From Lawsonibacter celer (GTDB lineage: Bacteria; Bacillota; Clostridia; Oscillospirales; Oscillospiraceae): DNA of 64,000 bases. The notes beneath the pieces were generated by a model. It saw only the letters and a program-made list of their open reading frames with translations. It had not been told where the DNA came from and did no database searches. The stretch lies in the NCBI RefSeq assembly GCF_014281125.1, contig NZ_JACOEA010000001.1:62001-126000 (forward strand), given 5' to 3'. Both the position numbers and the translations under genes were made by a program. Positions 54,399 through 63,490 of this stretch are shown here, one piece after another; within the stretch, counting starts at the first letter, position 1; each line of letters begins with the position of its first letter.

Positions 54399-55397
54399 AT
54401 GGCTCTGTTTGAAAGCTACGAGAGAAGAATCGACAAGATCAATTCCGTCCTGTCTCAGTACGGAATCAAAAGCGTGGAGGAGTGCCGCGACATCTGCAAG
54501 GCCGCGGGCTTTGACCCCTATGAGATCGTCAAGGGCATTCAGCCCATCTGTTTTGAAAACGCCTGCTGGGCCTACTGCGTGGGTGCGGCCATTGCTCTGA
54601 AGAAGGGGGTCAAGACGGCCGCCGAGGCCGCCGAATCCATCGGCGAGGGGCTGCAGGCCTTCTGTATTCCCGGTTCCGTGGCTGAGGACCGCAAGGTGGG
54701 TCTGGGCCACGGCAACCTGGGCGCCATGCTCCTGCGGGACGAGACCAAGTGCTTTGCCTTTTTGGCCGGCCACGAGTCATTCGCCGCCGCGGAGGGCGCC
54801 ATCGGCATCGTCCGCAACGCCAACAAGGCCCGCAAGGAGCCCCTGCGGGTCATCCTCAACGGCCTGGGCAAGGACGCCGCCCAGATCATCAGCCGCATCA
54901 ACGGCTTCACCTATGTGCAGACCCAGTTTGACTACTACACCGGTGAGCTGAAAATCGTCCGTGAAATCCGCTACTCCGAGGGCGAGCGGGCCAACGTGCG
55001 CTGCTTCGGCGCCGACGACGTGCGCGAGGGCGTGGCCATCATGCACCACGAGGGGGTGGATGTGTCCATCACCGGCAATTCCACCAATCCCACTCGCTTC
55101 CAGCATCCGGTGGCGGGCACCTATAAGAAGGAGTGCATCGAGCAGGGCAAGCGCTACTTCTCCGTGGCCTCCGGCGGCGGCACCGGCCGTACCCTGCACC
55201 CGGACAACATGGCTGCGGGCCCCGCCAGTTACGGCATGACCGACACCATGGGCCGTATGCACTCCGACGCCCAGTTTGCCGGCTCCTCCTCCGTGCCCGC
55301 CCACGTGGAAATGATGGGCTTCCTGGGCATGGGCAATAACCCCATGGTCGGCGCCACCGTCGCTGTTGCGGTGGCCGTTGCCGAGAGCCAGAAGTAA
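54399..55397 (+). CDS. GGGtGRT protein
   Basis: A 332-residue protein with the name-giving motif ASGGGTGRTLHPDNMAAGPA near 265, a conserved FLGMGNNPMVGATVAVAVA end and an earlier GHGNLGAMLLRDETKCFAFL. It follows the NifU-like gene by 19 bases with AAAGGAGG, a pairing conserved in anaerobic Firmicutes. Its biochemical function is unknown. The pair suggests a role linked to iron-sulfur proteins. A strong terminator closes the operon. Confidence 0.85.
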   Translation: MALFESYERRIDKINSVLSQYGIKSVEECRDICKAAGFDPYEIVKGIQPICFENACWAYCVGAAIALKKGVKTAAEAAESIGEGLQAFCIPGSVAEDRKVGLGHGNLGAMLLRDETKCFAFLAGHESFAAAEGAIGIVRNANKARKEPLRVILNGLGKDAAQIISRINGFTYVQTQFDYYTGELKIVREIRYSEGERANVRCFGADDVREGVAIMHHEGVDVSITGNSTNPTRFQHPVAGTYKKECIEQGKRYFSVASGGGTGRTLHPDNMAAGPASYGMTDTMGRMHSDAQFAGSSSVPAHVEMMGFLGMGNNPMVGATVAVAVAVAESQK

Positions 55398-55417
55398 GAA
55401 GCGAAGCGATCAGACTG

Positions 55418-55449
55418 AAACGCCCGGAGCGGATGCTCCGGGCGTTTTT
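55418..55449 (+). terminator. Terminator of the NifU-like/GGGtGRT operon
   Basis: AAACGCCCGGAGC, loop GGAT, GCTCCGGGCGTTTTT. Confidence 0.93.
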
Positions 55450-55513
55450 CCGCGCCGTCAGACGGATCAAAGCAAATGGGCTCACGAAATGGCACAATGG
55501 AACGAGCACGGAA

Positions 55514-55547
55514 GAATTCCCCCGGAGCAAGTGCTCCGGGGGAATTC
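55514..55547 (-). terminator. Hairpin downstream of the racemase gene
   Basis: Perfect arms GAATTCCCCCGGAGCA and TGCTCCGGGGGAATTC, 14 bases beyond the minus-strand racemase stop. A weak T run follows. Confidence 0.6.
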
Positions 55548-55560
55548 CTGAAGACCGGGC

Positions 55561-56253
55561 TCACCCCTCCAGGGCCAGCCTGGCGGCCTCGGCGGCGTGA
55601 ATCCGGGCAGTGTCGAACACGGGCAGAGGGGAATCCTCCGGGCGAATGAGCAGGCCGATCTCCGTGCAGCCCAGGATCACCGCCTGTGCCCCCTCCGCCG
55701 CAAGGCCGCAGATGACGTCCTGGTAGGCCCGGCGGGACTCCTCCCGGCAGACGCCCAGGCAGAGCTCGTCATAGATGACCCGGTTGACCAGCTCCACGTC
55801 GCCGCCCCGGGGCGTCAACACCTCAAGGCCCGCCTGACGCAGTGCCTGCTGATAGAAATCCTGAGTCATGGTATATTTGGTACCCAGCAAAGCGGCTCGC
55901 CGTATGCCCTGCTCTATGAGGGCCCTGGCGGTGGCCTGGGCGATGTGGAGCAGGGGGATGCCGACGCGTGCCTGGATCTGACCGGCCACCTTGTGCATGG
56001 TGTTGGTGCAGATCAGCAGAAAGTCCGCCCCCGCGCGCTCCAGGCTCTGGGCGGCTGCGGTGAGCAGCACGGCGCTGCGATCCCAGTCGCCGGATGCCTG
56101 GCAGGCCTCGATTTCCGCGAAATCCACGCTGTAAAGCAGAATTTTCGCAGAGTGCAGGCCTCCAAGCGCGGCTTTCACATGCTCGTTGATCAGCTGGTAA
56201 TAGGTGAGTGTGCTCTCCCAGCTCATTCCGCCGATGAGTCCGATGGTTTTCAT
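55561..56253 (-). CDS. Aspartate/glutamate racemase family protein
   Basis: A 230-residue protein starting MKTIGLIGGMSWESTLTYYQ, the standard N-terminus of YgeA-like amino-acid racemases. The two catalytic cysteines lie in LICTNTMHK (near 82) and VILGCTEIGLL (near 193). It probably interconverts L and D forms of an amino acid, exact substrate unknown. An upstream in-frame ATG would add eleven poorly matching residues. TGCAGGAGGCGTGCC precedes ATG 56253. Confidence 0.9.
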   Translation of the reverse strand: MKTIGLIGGMSWESTLTYYQLINEHVKAALGGLHSAKILLYSVDFAEIEACQASGDWDRSAVLLTAAAQSLERAGADFLLICTNTMHKVAGQIQARVGIPLLHIAQATARALIEQGIRRAALLGTKYTMTQDFYQQALRQAGLEVLTPRGGDVELVNRVIYDELCLGVCREESRRAYQDVICGLAAEGAQAVILGCTEIGLLIRPEDSPLPVFDTARIHAAEAARLALEG

Positions 56254-56318
56254 GGCACGCCTCCTGCAAGGGTGGGTTGCTGCCATTGTACCACAGGGAG
56301 GGCCAAAAGAAAAGAAAC

Positions 56319-56945
56319 CTATCGCCGGCCGGCCTCATAGCGCTTGTGCACAAAGGACCAGTCGATAAGGCCGAACCAGCCGTCCACGTAGTCGGCCCTG
56401 CGGTTTTGATAGTCTAGATAGTAGGCGTGCTCCCAGATGTCCACGCACAGAAGGGGGTAGAGTCCCATGGACAGGGGGCTGTCCTGGTTGGCGGTCTTGA
56501 GCACGGACACCGCGCCTGAGCCCTCGCTTACCAGCCAGGCGTAGCCTGAGCCGAACTGACCCAGGGCGGCGGCACGCATCTGCTCCCGCCAGTGGTCAAA
56601 GGAGCCGAAGGCCTTGTCCAGGGCGGCGGCCAGCGTTCCGCCCTGCAGGGGAGAGCCGCCCGGCTTCATGCCGCAGAAATAGAGCCAGTGGTTATACACG
56701 CCGCCGCCATTGTTGCGGATGGGGGTGCGCTTCTGGGCCGGGAGATCATCCAGATGGGCCAGCAGATCTTCCAGGGATTTGCTCTGGAGCTCCGGACAGT
56801 CGGACAGGGCGGTGTTCAGATTGTCCACATAGGTCTGAAAGTGCTTGTCGTGGTGAAAATGCAGGGTGCGTTCCCCAATGGTGGGAATCAGGGCGTCGTA
56901 AGCATAGGGAAGCGGGGGCAGAGAGTAGGGGTAGTGCTGATCCAT
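56319..56945 (-). CDS. sodA: Superoxide dismutase (Fe/Mn)
   Basis: A 208-residue enzyme converting superoxide to peroxide and oxygen. Metal ligands appear as His in ERTLHFHHDKHFQTYVDNLN, His in NNGGGVYNHWLYF, Asp in CVDIWEHAYYLDY and the following His. AAAGGA lies eight bases before ATG 56945 (MDQHYPY); ATG 56954 is too close. The metal, Fe or Mn, cannot be told. Useful for brief oxygen exposure of an anaerobe. About 65 bases from the racemase gene, same strand. Confidence 0.95.
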   Translation of the reverse strand: MDQHYPYSLPPLPYAYDALIPTIGERTLHFHHDKHFQTYVDNLNTALSDCPELQSKSLEDLLAHLDDLPAQKRTPIRNNGGGVYNHWLYFCGMKPGGSPLQGGTLAAALDKAFGSFDHWREQMRAAALGQFGSGYAWLVSEGSGAVSVLKTANQDSPLSMGLYPLLCVDIWEHAYYLDYQNRRADYVDGWFGLIDWSFVHKRYEAGRR

Positions 56946-57031
56946 AGCGGTCATCCTTTCCCGGTTGTTTTTCTTGTTGTTTTGCGATATACTCTCTATA
57001 TTATTTGAACCGAATGAGGGAACATACCAAA

Positions 57032-57436
57032 ATGAACGATTATTTTCATCTGAACGCGCCGGAGGACGTCATCCGGGGTATCAGCAACCTGGGCCTGGCC
57101 CATCTGGGGGACGGCGTCTTTGAGCTGATGGTGCGCTCCTGGCTGTGTCTGCGGGGCAAGGCTACCTCTAAGGGGCTGCATAAGGCAACGGTGCGCTATG
57201 TGGCCGCCCCGGCCCAGGCGGCGATGATGGAGCGGGTGCTCCCTCTGCTCACCGAAGCGGAGGCCGACGTATTTCGCCGGGGCCGTAACACCAGCCCCCA
57301 CAGCGTGCCTCAGAACGCCAGCAGGGCGGACTACCAGACCGCCACCGGGCTGGAGGCTCTGTTCGGCTGGCTGTGGCTGCATGGGCAGACCGACCGGCTC
57401 AACGAGCTGTTTGCACAGATGATGGAGGAAGCGTAA
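57032..57436 (+). CDS. mrnC: Mini-ribonuclease III
   Basis: A 134-residue protein with the RNase III core only, no dsRNA-binding domain. LAHLGDGVFELMVRSWL (acidic Asp/Glu pair near 20) and GLEALFGWLWLHG (Glu near 113) supply catalytic residues. It matures 23S rRNA ends in Bacillus. GAGGGAA lies nine bases before ATG 57032. Its stop directly abuts the rqcH start. Confidence 0.93.
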   Translation: MNDYFHLNAPEDVIRGISNLGLAHLGDGVFELMVRSWLCLRGKATSKGLHKATVRYVAAPAQAAMMERVLPLLTEAEADVFRRGRNTSPHSVPQNASRADYQTATGLEALFGWLWLHGQTDRLNELFAQMMEEA

Positions 57437-59161
57437 ATGCCGCTGGACGCATTTTGCCTCGCCGGGGCGGCCCAGGAGATCCGCCGGGCCGTCCAGGGGG
57501 GGAGAATCGACAAAATTTATCAGCCCACCCGGGATGAGGTGGTGCTGCTCATCCGGGGGCTGGAGGGAAATGTGCGCCTGCTGCTCTCCGCCAACCCGGG
57601 CCATCCCCGGGCGCATCTGACCCAGCTCAGCCGGGAGAATCCGGCGGAGCCCCCCATGTTCTGCCGTCTGCTGCGCAAGCACCTGACCGGGGCCCGCATC
57701 CTGGCCGTGGAGCAGCCCCCGGCGGAGCGGCTGCTGGACTTCCACCTGGAGGCCTTGGACGAGTTGGGGGACCGGGCGGAGCGCCGCCTGGTGCTGGAGG
57801 CCATGGGCCGAAGCGCCAACCTGATCCTGCTGGACGGGGAGGGACGCATTACCGACTGCCTGCGCCGGGTGGACGGAGATCTGTCCCGCCAGCGGCAGGT
57901 GCTGCCCGGGCTCTTCTACCGCCAGCCGCCCGCGCCCGACAAGTTAAATCCCCTTACGGCATCCCCGGAGGAGCTGCGCGCTGCCCTGGAGAATCCCCTG
58001 GGCAAAGAGCCGGAAAAGCTCCTGTTGGAGCGGATTACAGGCCTCTCGCCCCTGGTGGCGCGGGAGCTGGTCTTTCAGGCGGGGGGCGGGGGCGTGCCCC
58101 TGGCGCGGGCTCTGGAGGAATTGGCCAATACTGTGAAGGAAAACAGGCTTACACCTTATCTTCTGGTGCGGGAAGAAAAGAGCGTGGACTTTTCCTTCTT
58201 GCCCATCCTCCAGTACGGCCCGGAGACCGAGTGCCGCCGGATGGAGTCCTTCTCTCAAATGCTGGACGGCTTCTACGAGAGCCGGGAGGTGGCGGAGCGG
58301 GTGCGCCAGCGGGGGCAGGATCTGGTGAAATCGGTGACCAGCGCCCGGGACCGCACCCGGCGCAAGCTGGCCAACCAGGAAAAGGAGCTGGCCGACGCCG
58401 GGGACCGGGAGCGCAGGCGGGAGCTGGGGGACATCCTCACCTCCAACCTCCACGTCATGGAGAAGGGGATGAAATCCGTCCGGGCAGTGGACTACTACGA
58501 CCCAGAGGGGAAAGAGGTGGACATCCCTCTGGACCCGCTGCTCACCCCGCAGCAGAACGCGGCCAAATACTATAAAGAGTACAACAAGGCCAAGACCGCC
58601 GAGCAGATGCTCACCGTGCAGCTGGAAAAGGGTCGGCGGGAGCTTGAGTACCTGAACAGCGTGTTGGAGAACATCTCCCTGGCCGAGGGGGAGCGGGACC
58701 TGCAGGAGATCCGCCAGGAGCTCTCCGACACGGGCTACCTGCGCCGTCCGGCCAAGGCCAGAGCGCGGGAGAAGCGGGTGGCGGGCAAGCCTATGGAATT
58801 CCGCTCCAGCGCGGGCCTGCGCATCTCAGTGGGGAAAAACAACAGCCAGAACGACCAGCTTACCACAAAGCTGGCCTTTAAGAGCGATATCTGGCTCCAC
58901 ACCCAGAAGATTCATGGCTCCCATGTGATCCTGTGGACCCAGGGAGAGGCCCCGGACGTCCAAAGCTTGACCGAGGCGGCCCAGCTGGCCGCCTGGTTCT
59001 CCCAGGGGCGGGAGGGGAAGAAGGTGCCGGTGGACTATACCCCGGTGAAATATGTAAAAAAGCCCGCCGGCGCCCGGCCCGGTATGGTGGTCTACACCAC
59101 CTATCAGACGGCCTATGTGGATCCGGACGGGGAACTGGCCAAACGGCTGAGGGTGAAATAA
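57437..59161 (+). CDS. rqcH: Ribosome quality control protein RqcH (NFACT family)
   Basis: A 574-residue protein. NFACT-N spans about 1-210 (LDAFCLAGAAQEIRRAVQGG, LTQLSRENPAEPPMFCRLL). A long coiled coil covers about 280-430. NFACT-R at the C-terminus has GKNNSQNDQLTTKLAFKSDI and WLHTQKIHGSHVIL. RqcH binds stalled 50S subunits and adds alanine tails to mark nascent chains for degradation. The first codon follows the mrnC stop, and its own stop overlaps the response regulator start (TAATG). Confidence 0.95.
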   Translation: MPLDAFCLAGAAQEIRRAVQGGRIDKIYQPTRDEVVLLIRGLEGNVRLLLSANPGHPRAHLTQLSRENPAEPPMFCRLLRKHLTGARILAVEQPPAERLLDFHLEALDELGDRAERRLVLEAMGRSANLILLDGEGRITDCLRRVDGDLSRQRQVLPGLFYRQPPAPDKLNPLTASPEELRAALENPLGKEPEKLLLERITGLSPLVARELVFQAGGGGVPLARALEELANTVKENRLTPYLLVREEKSVDFSFLPILQYGPETECRRMESFSQMLDGFYESREVAERVRQRGQDLVKSVTSARDRTRRKLANQEKELADAGDRERRRELGDILTSNLHVMEKGMKSVRAVDYYDPEGKEVDIPLDPLLTPQQNAAKYYKEYNKAKTAEQMLTVQLEKGRRELEYLNSVLENISLAEGERDLQEIRQELSDTGYLRRPAKARAREKRVAGKPMEFRSSAGLRISVGKNNSQNDQLTTKLAFKSDIWLHTQKIHGSHVILWTQGEAPDVQSLTEAAQLAAWFSQGREGKKVPVDYTPVKYVKKPAGARPGMVVYTTYQTAYVDPDGELAKRLRVK

Positions 59162-59853
59162 TGATGGATACTTCTCATATTTTGATTGTGGAGGACGACC
59201 CGGATATCAACCGCCTGCTGTGCAGGATCCTGGAGGGGGCGGGCTATCAGTGCCGACAGGCCTTCTCGGGCAGCGAGGCCATGCTCTGGGCGGAGCAGTA
59301 CGACTATGATCTGGTGCTGCTGGACCTGATGCTGCCCGGCCTGACGGGGGAGGAGTTCATCGCCAGGGTCCGCAAGCGGCGCACCATGCCCATCCTTGTC
59401 CTCTCCGCCAAGGCGGGGCTGGAGGACCGGGTGAACGTGCTCCGGCTGGGGGCGGACGACTTTATTCCCAAGCCCTTTGACAACGCCGAGGTACTGGCCC
59501 GGGTAGAGGCCCAGCTGCGGCGGTACAAGCAGTTCTCGTCGGCCGACGGGAACACGGTGCTTACCCACGGGGACCTGAAGCTGGACCGGGAGGGGGTGAG
59601 CGTCACCATCGGGGACGAGCCGGTGGCGCTGACCGCCCGGGAGTTTGAGATTTTAAAGCTGTTGATGGAGCACCCCAAAAAGGTCTTTACCCGCGCGCAG
59701 CTATATGAGCAGGTCTGGGGCGGGGAATATTTCGGGGACGACAACACCGTCAACGTGCACATATCCAATCTGCGCGCCAAGCTGGCCAAGCTCAGCCCCG
59801 CAGAGTACATCAAGACCGTGTGGGGGATCGGCTTCAAGCTGAGCGAGCTGTAA
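59161..59853 (+). CDS. OmpR-family response regulator
   Basis: A 230-residue protein. The receiver domain (1-118) has acidic EDDPDIN, phospho-acceptor Asp in LVLLDLMLPG (near 53) and Lys in DFIPKPFDNAEV. The winged-helix domain ends NTVNVHISNLRAKL...GIGFKLSEL. It overlaps the rqcH stop, so it can be read from the rqcH transcript. The matching histidine kinase is 2.6 kb downstream, with an ABC exporter between, which it probably controls. Confidence 0.93.
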   Translation: MMDTSHILIVEDDPDINRLLCRILEGAGYQCRQAFSGSEAMLWAEQYDYDLVLLDLMLPGLTGEEFIARVRKRRTMPILVLSAKAGLEDRVNVLRLGADDFIPKPFDNAEVLARVEAQLRRYKQFSSADGNTVLTHGDLKLDREGVSVTIGDEPVALTAREFEILKLLMEHPKKVFTRAQLYEQVWGGEYFGDDNTVNVHISNLRAKLAKLSPAEYIKTVWGIGFKLSEL

Positions 59854-59900
59854 GCTCCCGGGAGGTGCAGGGGGCGGCCCTTTGCGGGGGAACTTTATGC

Positions 59901-59920
59901 TTTCTTCACCTTTCCTTAAA
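59901..59920 (+). promoter_or_regulatory. Candidate response-regulator operator
   Basis: Direct repeats TTTCTT and TTTCCTT, ten bases apart, in the gap before the ABC exporter genes. OmpR-type regulators bind such repeats. Tentative. Confidence 0.35.
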
Positions 59921-59980
59921 GCCGGATTATGGACTTGGATTTATACTGGCATCACAATCCAAAAGAAAGGCTGATGCCAA

Positions 59981-60904
59981 ATGGCAGAAATCGTACTGGC
60001 GACCCGCGGGCTGACCAAGCGCTACGGGAACCACCTGGCGGTGGACAGAGCCGAGCTGTCCATCGAAAAGGGCCAGATCTATGGGTTGGTGGGCCGCAAC
60101 GGCGCGGGCAAGACCACCATCATCCGTATGATTACCGCCCAGACCGTGCCTACCGCCGGGCAGATCGAGCTCTTCGGGGAGACAGACCCCGCCCGGCTGG
60201 GCGCCATGCGCCGGCGGACGGGCGCCATGGTGGAGACCCCCAGCTTCTATCCCTATCTGACCGCGCTGCAGAACCTGGAGTACTACCGCCTGCAGCGGGG
60301 CATCCCTGGCCGGCATGTGGCGGAGGAGGCCCTGGAGTGGGTGGGGCTGACGGACACCGGCAGAAAGAAATTCAAGCACTTTTCCCTTGGCATGAAGCAG
60401 CGGCTGGGCCTGGCCCTGGCACTGATGAACCATCCGGACCTGTTGCTACTGGACGAGCCCATCAACGGCCTGGATCCGGAGGGGATCGTGGAATTCCGCA
60501 ACATCCTCCTGGACCTGTGCCGCCAGCGGCAGACCACCATCCTGATCTCCAGCCATATCCTCACGGAGCTGGCCAACCTGGCCACCTGCTACGGATTCAT
60601 TGATCACGGCATCATGCTGGAGCAGATCTCCGCCAAAGCCCTCCGGGAGAAGTGCCGGGCCTGTCTGGAACTGCGGGTGGACGACGCCTCCAGCGCCGCC
60701 CTGGTGCTAGAGCAGAAGCTGAACCTGCGGGACTACGAGGTGCTGCCCGGAAACGTGATCCGGCTGTACAGCTGCATGGACGCGCCGGACAGGGTCAACC
60801 AGGCCCTGGTGGAGGGCGGCGTGGCCCTCTTGGGCTCGGAGAGCCGGGGGGCCAATCTGGAGGACTACTTCCTGAACATGATCGGAGGTGTCCGCCATGC
60901 TTGA
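59981..60904 (+). CDS. ABC transporter ATP-binding protein (BcrA-like)
   Basis: A 307-residue ATPase. Walker A GRNGAGKTT (near 38), signature FSLGMKQRLGLALAL, Walker B LLLLDEPINGLDP, His loop ILISSHILTEL. The C-terminal 80 residues are the extension typical of bacitracin/lantibiotic-exporter ATPases. The ATG follows AAAGAAAGGCTGATGCCAA. It overlaps the first permease gene. Role inferred from neighbours: peptide-antibiotic export or resistance. Confidence 0.92.
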   Translation: MAEIVLATRGLTKRYGNHLAVDRAELSIEKGQIYGLVGRNGAGKTTIIRMITAQTVPTAGQIELFGETDPARLGAMRRRTGAMVETPSFYPYLTALQNLEYYRLQRGIPGRHVAEEALEWVGLTDTGRKKFKHFSLGMKQRLGLALALMNHPDLLLLDEPINGLDPEGIVEFRNILLDLCRQRQTTILISSHILTELANLATCYGFIDHGIMLEQISAKALREKCRACLELRVDDASSAALVLEQKLNLRDYEVLPGNVIRLYSCMDAPDRVNQALVEGGVALLGSESRGANLEDYFLNMIGGVRHA

Positions 60905-61655
60905 CTACATCCGTGCCGAGGGCTATAAGGTCTCCCGGCGGGCCTACCCCTACGTAACCCTGCTGGTGCTGCTGGCGGGTGCGGCGCTGCTCATCAGCGG
61001 ATGGGTGTTTACCAATTCCCATGGAAATGACGTGGACTTCGCCAGCGGCGGCGGCATGGCGGTCATGCTGCTGAGCGTGGGACTGTATGCCCCCGTCCTC
61101 ATTGGGGACATGGTCTTTTCTGAGCAATACAAAAACAACACACTGAAAAACGAGGTGTCCTACGGGCTGCCCCGGGCCCGCATCTACCTGGGCAAGCTGG
61201 CCGTGGCCGCCGTGCTGGGGATTCTGATGTCCCTGGCGGTGCTGGTGTTCTATGAGGGCATGTGCTGGCTGACCTTGCTGCCCGGTGAGCCGGGCAACGC
61301 CGCCAAGGCCCTGGAGATGGTGATCTACTGCACTCTGGCGGCCCTGCCCCAGTGGCTGGGTATGCTGGGAGTGAGCATCATGGCCTATTTTCTGGTGCGT
61401 TCCAGCACGGTGGCCGCCATCCTGATCGTGCTGATTCTGGTGGTGCCACAAAACGCGCTGAAGCTTCTGGGCCTCTTGGTCCATCCGGCCTTTGGAAACG
61501 CCGCGGCCTTTATGCCCTCCGCCATGGTGGAGGCTGCCCAGACGGCAGTGGGAGACGGCCGCTTTCTGGCCCTGAGCTGGGGCCTGGGCGCCGCGTGGCT
61601 TGTGGGCGCCACTGTGGTGGGGCTCGTGCTCTTCCGCCGAAAGGAGATCAACTGA
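60897..61655 (+). CDS. ABC transporter permease 1
   Basis: A 252-residue protein with six membrane segments, starting MLDYIRAEGYKVSRRAYPYV. It resembles the ABC-2/BcrB-type permeases: a large first extracytoplasmic loop and the conserved NNTLKNEVSYGLPRARIYLGK between helices 2 and 3. Cognate motif and length match the next gene, a paralogue. GGAGGTG lies before ATG 60897. Confidence 0.85.
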   Translation: MLDYIRAEGYKVSRRAYPYVTLLVLLAGAALLISGWVFTNSHGNDVDFASGGGMAVMLLSVGLYAPVLIGDMVFSEQYKNNTLKNEVSYGLPRARIYLGKLAVAAVLGILMSLAVLVFYEGMCWLTLLPGEPGNAAKALEMVIYCTLAALPQWLGMLGVSIMAYFLVRSSTVAAILIVLILVVPQNALKLLGLLVHPAFGNAAAFMPSAMVEAAQTAVGDGRFLALSWGLGAAWLVGATVVGLVLFRRKEIN

Positions 61656-61659
61656 CGCC

Positions 61660-62418
61660 ATGCTCAACTATGTCCGTGCAGAGCTGTATAAGGCCTCCCG
61701 CCGCAGGATCCTCTATGTGATGGTGGGCCTGCTGCTGGCAGGGGAGTGTCTGTTCTGCCTGGGGTGGGTGTTCGGCTGGCCGGACGGAAAGTTTGAGGAT
61801 ATGGTGGCCCTGCTGACCAGCACGATGATTCTGGGGATGTACCTGGTCATCCCGCTGACCTGGCTGACCGCGCCGGATACCCGCCGGGGGGACACCCTGA
61901 AGAACGAGGTGTCCTATGGACTGTCCCGGCCAATGATTTATATGGGCAAGATGTGCGCCGCCCTGACAGTCTGCCTGCTTACATGCGGCATTGTGTTTGC
62001 CTTCTACCTGGGGAGCAACTGGGTGCTCTGCACCCATGGCGACCCTGCGGCAGAGCGGGAGATGCTGGCCGTCCTGGGGTATGTGGTCCTGTGCGCCCTC
62101 CCGCTGTGGCTGGGCATGCTGGGGGTGTGTATGCTGGCCTTCACGGTTCTGCGCAGCGCGGTGACGGCGGTGGTGGTGCTCTTTTTGGGCCTCAATCTGG
62201 GCCCTCTGCTGCCCCCGCTCTTCCGTGCCGTCCAGCTGCCGGCGTTTCAGCAGCTGGGGAGGATGGGAGAGCGGATCTCCCTGGTGGGGCCCTTCTGGGG
62301 GGTCCTGACCGACGCCATGGACTGGGCATTCCTGGGCCGCTGCTGGCTGCTGGGCCTGGGGTGGCTTGCAGTCAGCACAGAGGTGGGGTTGCTGTTTTTC
62401 CAGCGGCAGGAGCTGTAG
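61660..62418 (+). CDS. ABC transporter permease 2
   Basis: A 252-residue paralogue of permease 1: MLNYVRAELYKASRRRILYV and GDTLKNEVSYGLSRPMIYMG occupy the same positions, with six membrane segments. The pair probably forms a heterodimer with two copies of the ATPase. AAAGGAGA precedes the ATG, four bases after the first permease ends. Confidence 0.85.
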   Translation: MLNYVRAELYKASRRRILYVMVGLLLAGECLFCLGWVFGWPDGKFEDMVALLTSTMILGMYLVIPLTWLTAPDTRRGDTLKNEVSYGLSRPMIYMGKMCAALTVCLLTCGIVFAFYLGSNWVLCTHGDPAAEREMLAVLGYVVLCALPLWLGMLGVCMLAFTVLRSAVTAVVVLFLGLNLGPLLPPLFRAVQLPAFQQLGRMGERISLVGPFWGVLTDAMDWAFLGRCWLLGLGWLAVSTEVGLLFFQRQEL

Positions 62419-62438
62419 ACGAGAGGAGTTGACCTGGG

Positions 62439-63344
62439 GTGACGGCGCTTTTCTGTATCCTTTTGACTGTTTTATGCGCAGTGCTGCTGACCCAGGCCGC
62501 GCTCACCCGCCGCGGCCTGCGCAGCGCGGAACGGCAGCTGGCCGAACTGGAGCGCTCCCGCTCCTCTACCCATCTGAAGCTGACCTCTCCCAACCGGGCC
62601 TTGGAGGGACTGCTGGACCAGGTGAATATCCTCCTGGAGCTGCGCCGCCGGGATGAGGCGGCCTACCGGGAGCGGGAGCAGGAGCTGCGCCGGCAGATCG
62701 CCAACATCTCCCACGACCTGCGTACCCCCCTTACCTCGATTCTGGGATACCTTCAGCTGCTGGAGGACGAGGGCCTCCCGCCCGGGGAGCGGCGGGAGTA
62801 CCTGTCTGTGGTGGAGGGACGGGCCAAGGCGCTTCAGAGCCTCATTACCAGCTTTTATGACCTGTCCCGGCTGGAGGGGGGAGACTATCCCCTCAGCCGG
62901 GAGCCGGTGGATCTGTCGGCCGTCCTGTCCGGTCTGCTGGCCTCCTTCTACGGTGACTTTACCGCCGCCGGCTTTGACGTGCAGGTGGATCTGGCGGAGG
63001 GACTGCCGCCGGCGGCCGCCGATCCGTCCGGCGTGCTGCGGGTATTGACCAACCTGCTCCGCAATGCCCTGGACCACGGCAGGGGATACCTGGAAATTAA
63101 GCTCTTCCAGGAGGGAGACGAGGTGATAAGCCGCTTCGGAAACCCCGCCGGGGACGTGACGGAGGAGGATCTGCCCTATGTCTTTGACCGCTTCTACACG
63201 GCGGATAAGATGCGCACGGGGCGCAATACCGGGCTGGGGCTGGCGATTGTCAAGGCGCTGACGGAGCGGATGGGACACCGGGTTTCTGCACAGCTGTGCA
63301 ATGGAATTTTTTTCATTGAGATTCGCTGGAAAACGGCAAAATAG
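62439..63344 (+). CDS. Sensor histidine kinase with minimal sensor
   Basis: A 301-residue protein. A single N-terminal membrane helix (FCILLTVLCAVLLTQAAL), no outer domain and no HAMP. A short coiled linker leads to the dimerisation domain with the phospho-acceptor in NISHDLRTPLTSILGYLQLL (His near 90). ATP-binding boxes are LTNLLRNALDHGRG, DVTEEDLPYVFDRFY and NTGLGLAIVKAL. Start GTG 62439 after GAGAGGAG. It lacks a visible input domain, so the ABC exporter itself may be the sensor, as in Bce-type modules. Confidence 0.9.
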   Translation: MTALFCILLTVLCAVLLTQAALTRRGLRSAERQLAELERSRSSTHLKLTSPNRALEGLLDQVNILLELRRRDEAAYREREQELRRQIANISHDLRTPLTSILGYLQLLEDEGLPPGERREYLSVVEGRAKALQSLITSFYDLSRLEGGDYPLSREPVDLSAVLSGLLASFYGDFTAAGFDVQVDLAEGLPPAAADPSGVLRVLTNLLRNALDHGRGYLEIKLFQEGDEVISRFGNPAGDVTEEDLPYVFDRFYTADKMRTGRNTGLGLAIVKALTERMGHRVSAQLCNGIFFIEIRWKTAK

Positions 63345-63371
63345 GCAGGCATGGGCTCCATGCCTGCTTTT
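63343..63371 (+). terminator. Terminator after the histidine kinase gene
   Basis: GCAGGCATGG, loop GCT, CCATGCCTGC and TTTT. Confidence 0.85.
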
Positions 63372-63398
63372 GTTATGGATTTAACAGGGGAGAAGCCG

Positions 63399-63427
63399 TT
63401 GACAAGCGCGGATTTGGGTGGTATGCT
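63399..63427 (+). promoter_or_regulatory. Promoter of the NfnA-like gene
   Basis: TTGACA (63399-63404), a 17-base spacer and TATGCT (63422-63427). Confidence 0.75.
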
Positions 63428-63490
63428 AACAATAATTGAGGATAGCTAACAAAAAGTTAGGTACTCATACTTTTTGAGAGGTAGAGAGCA

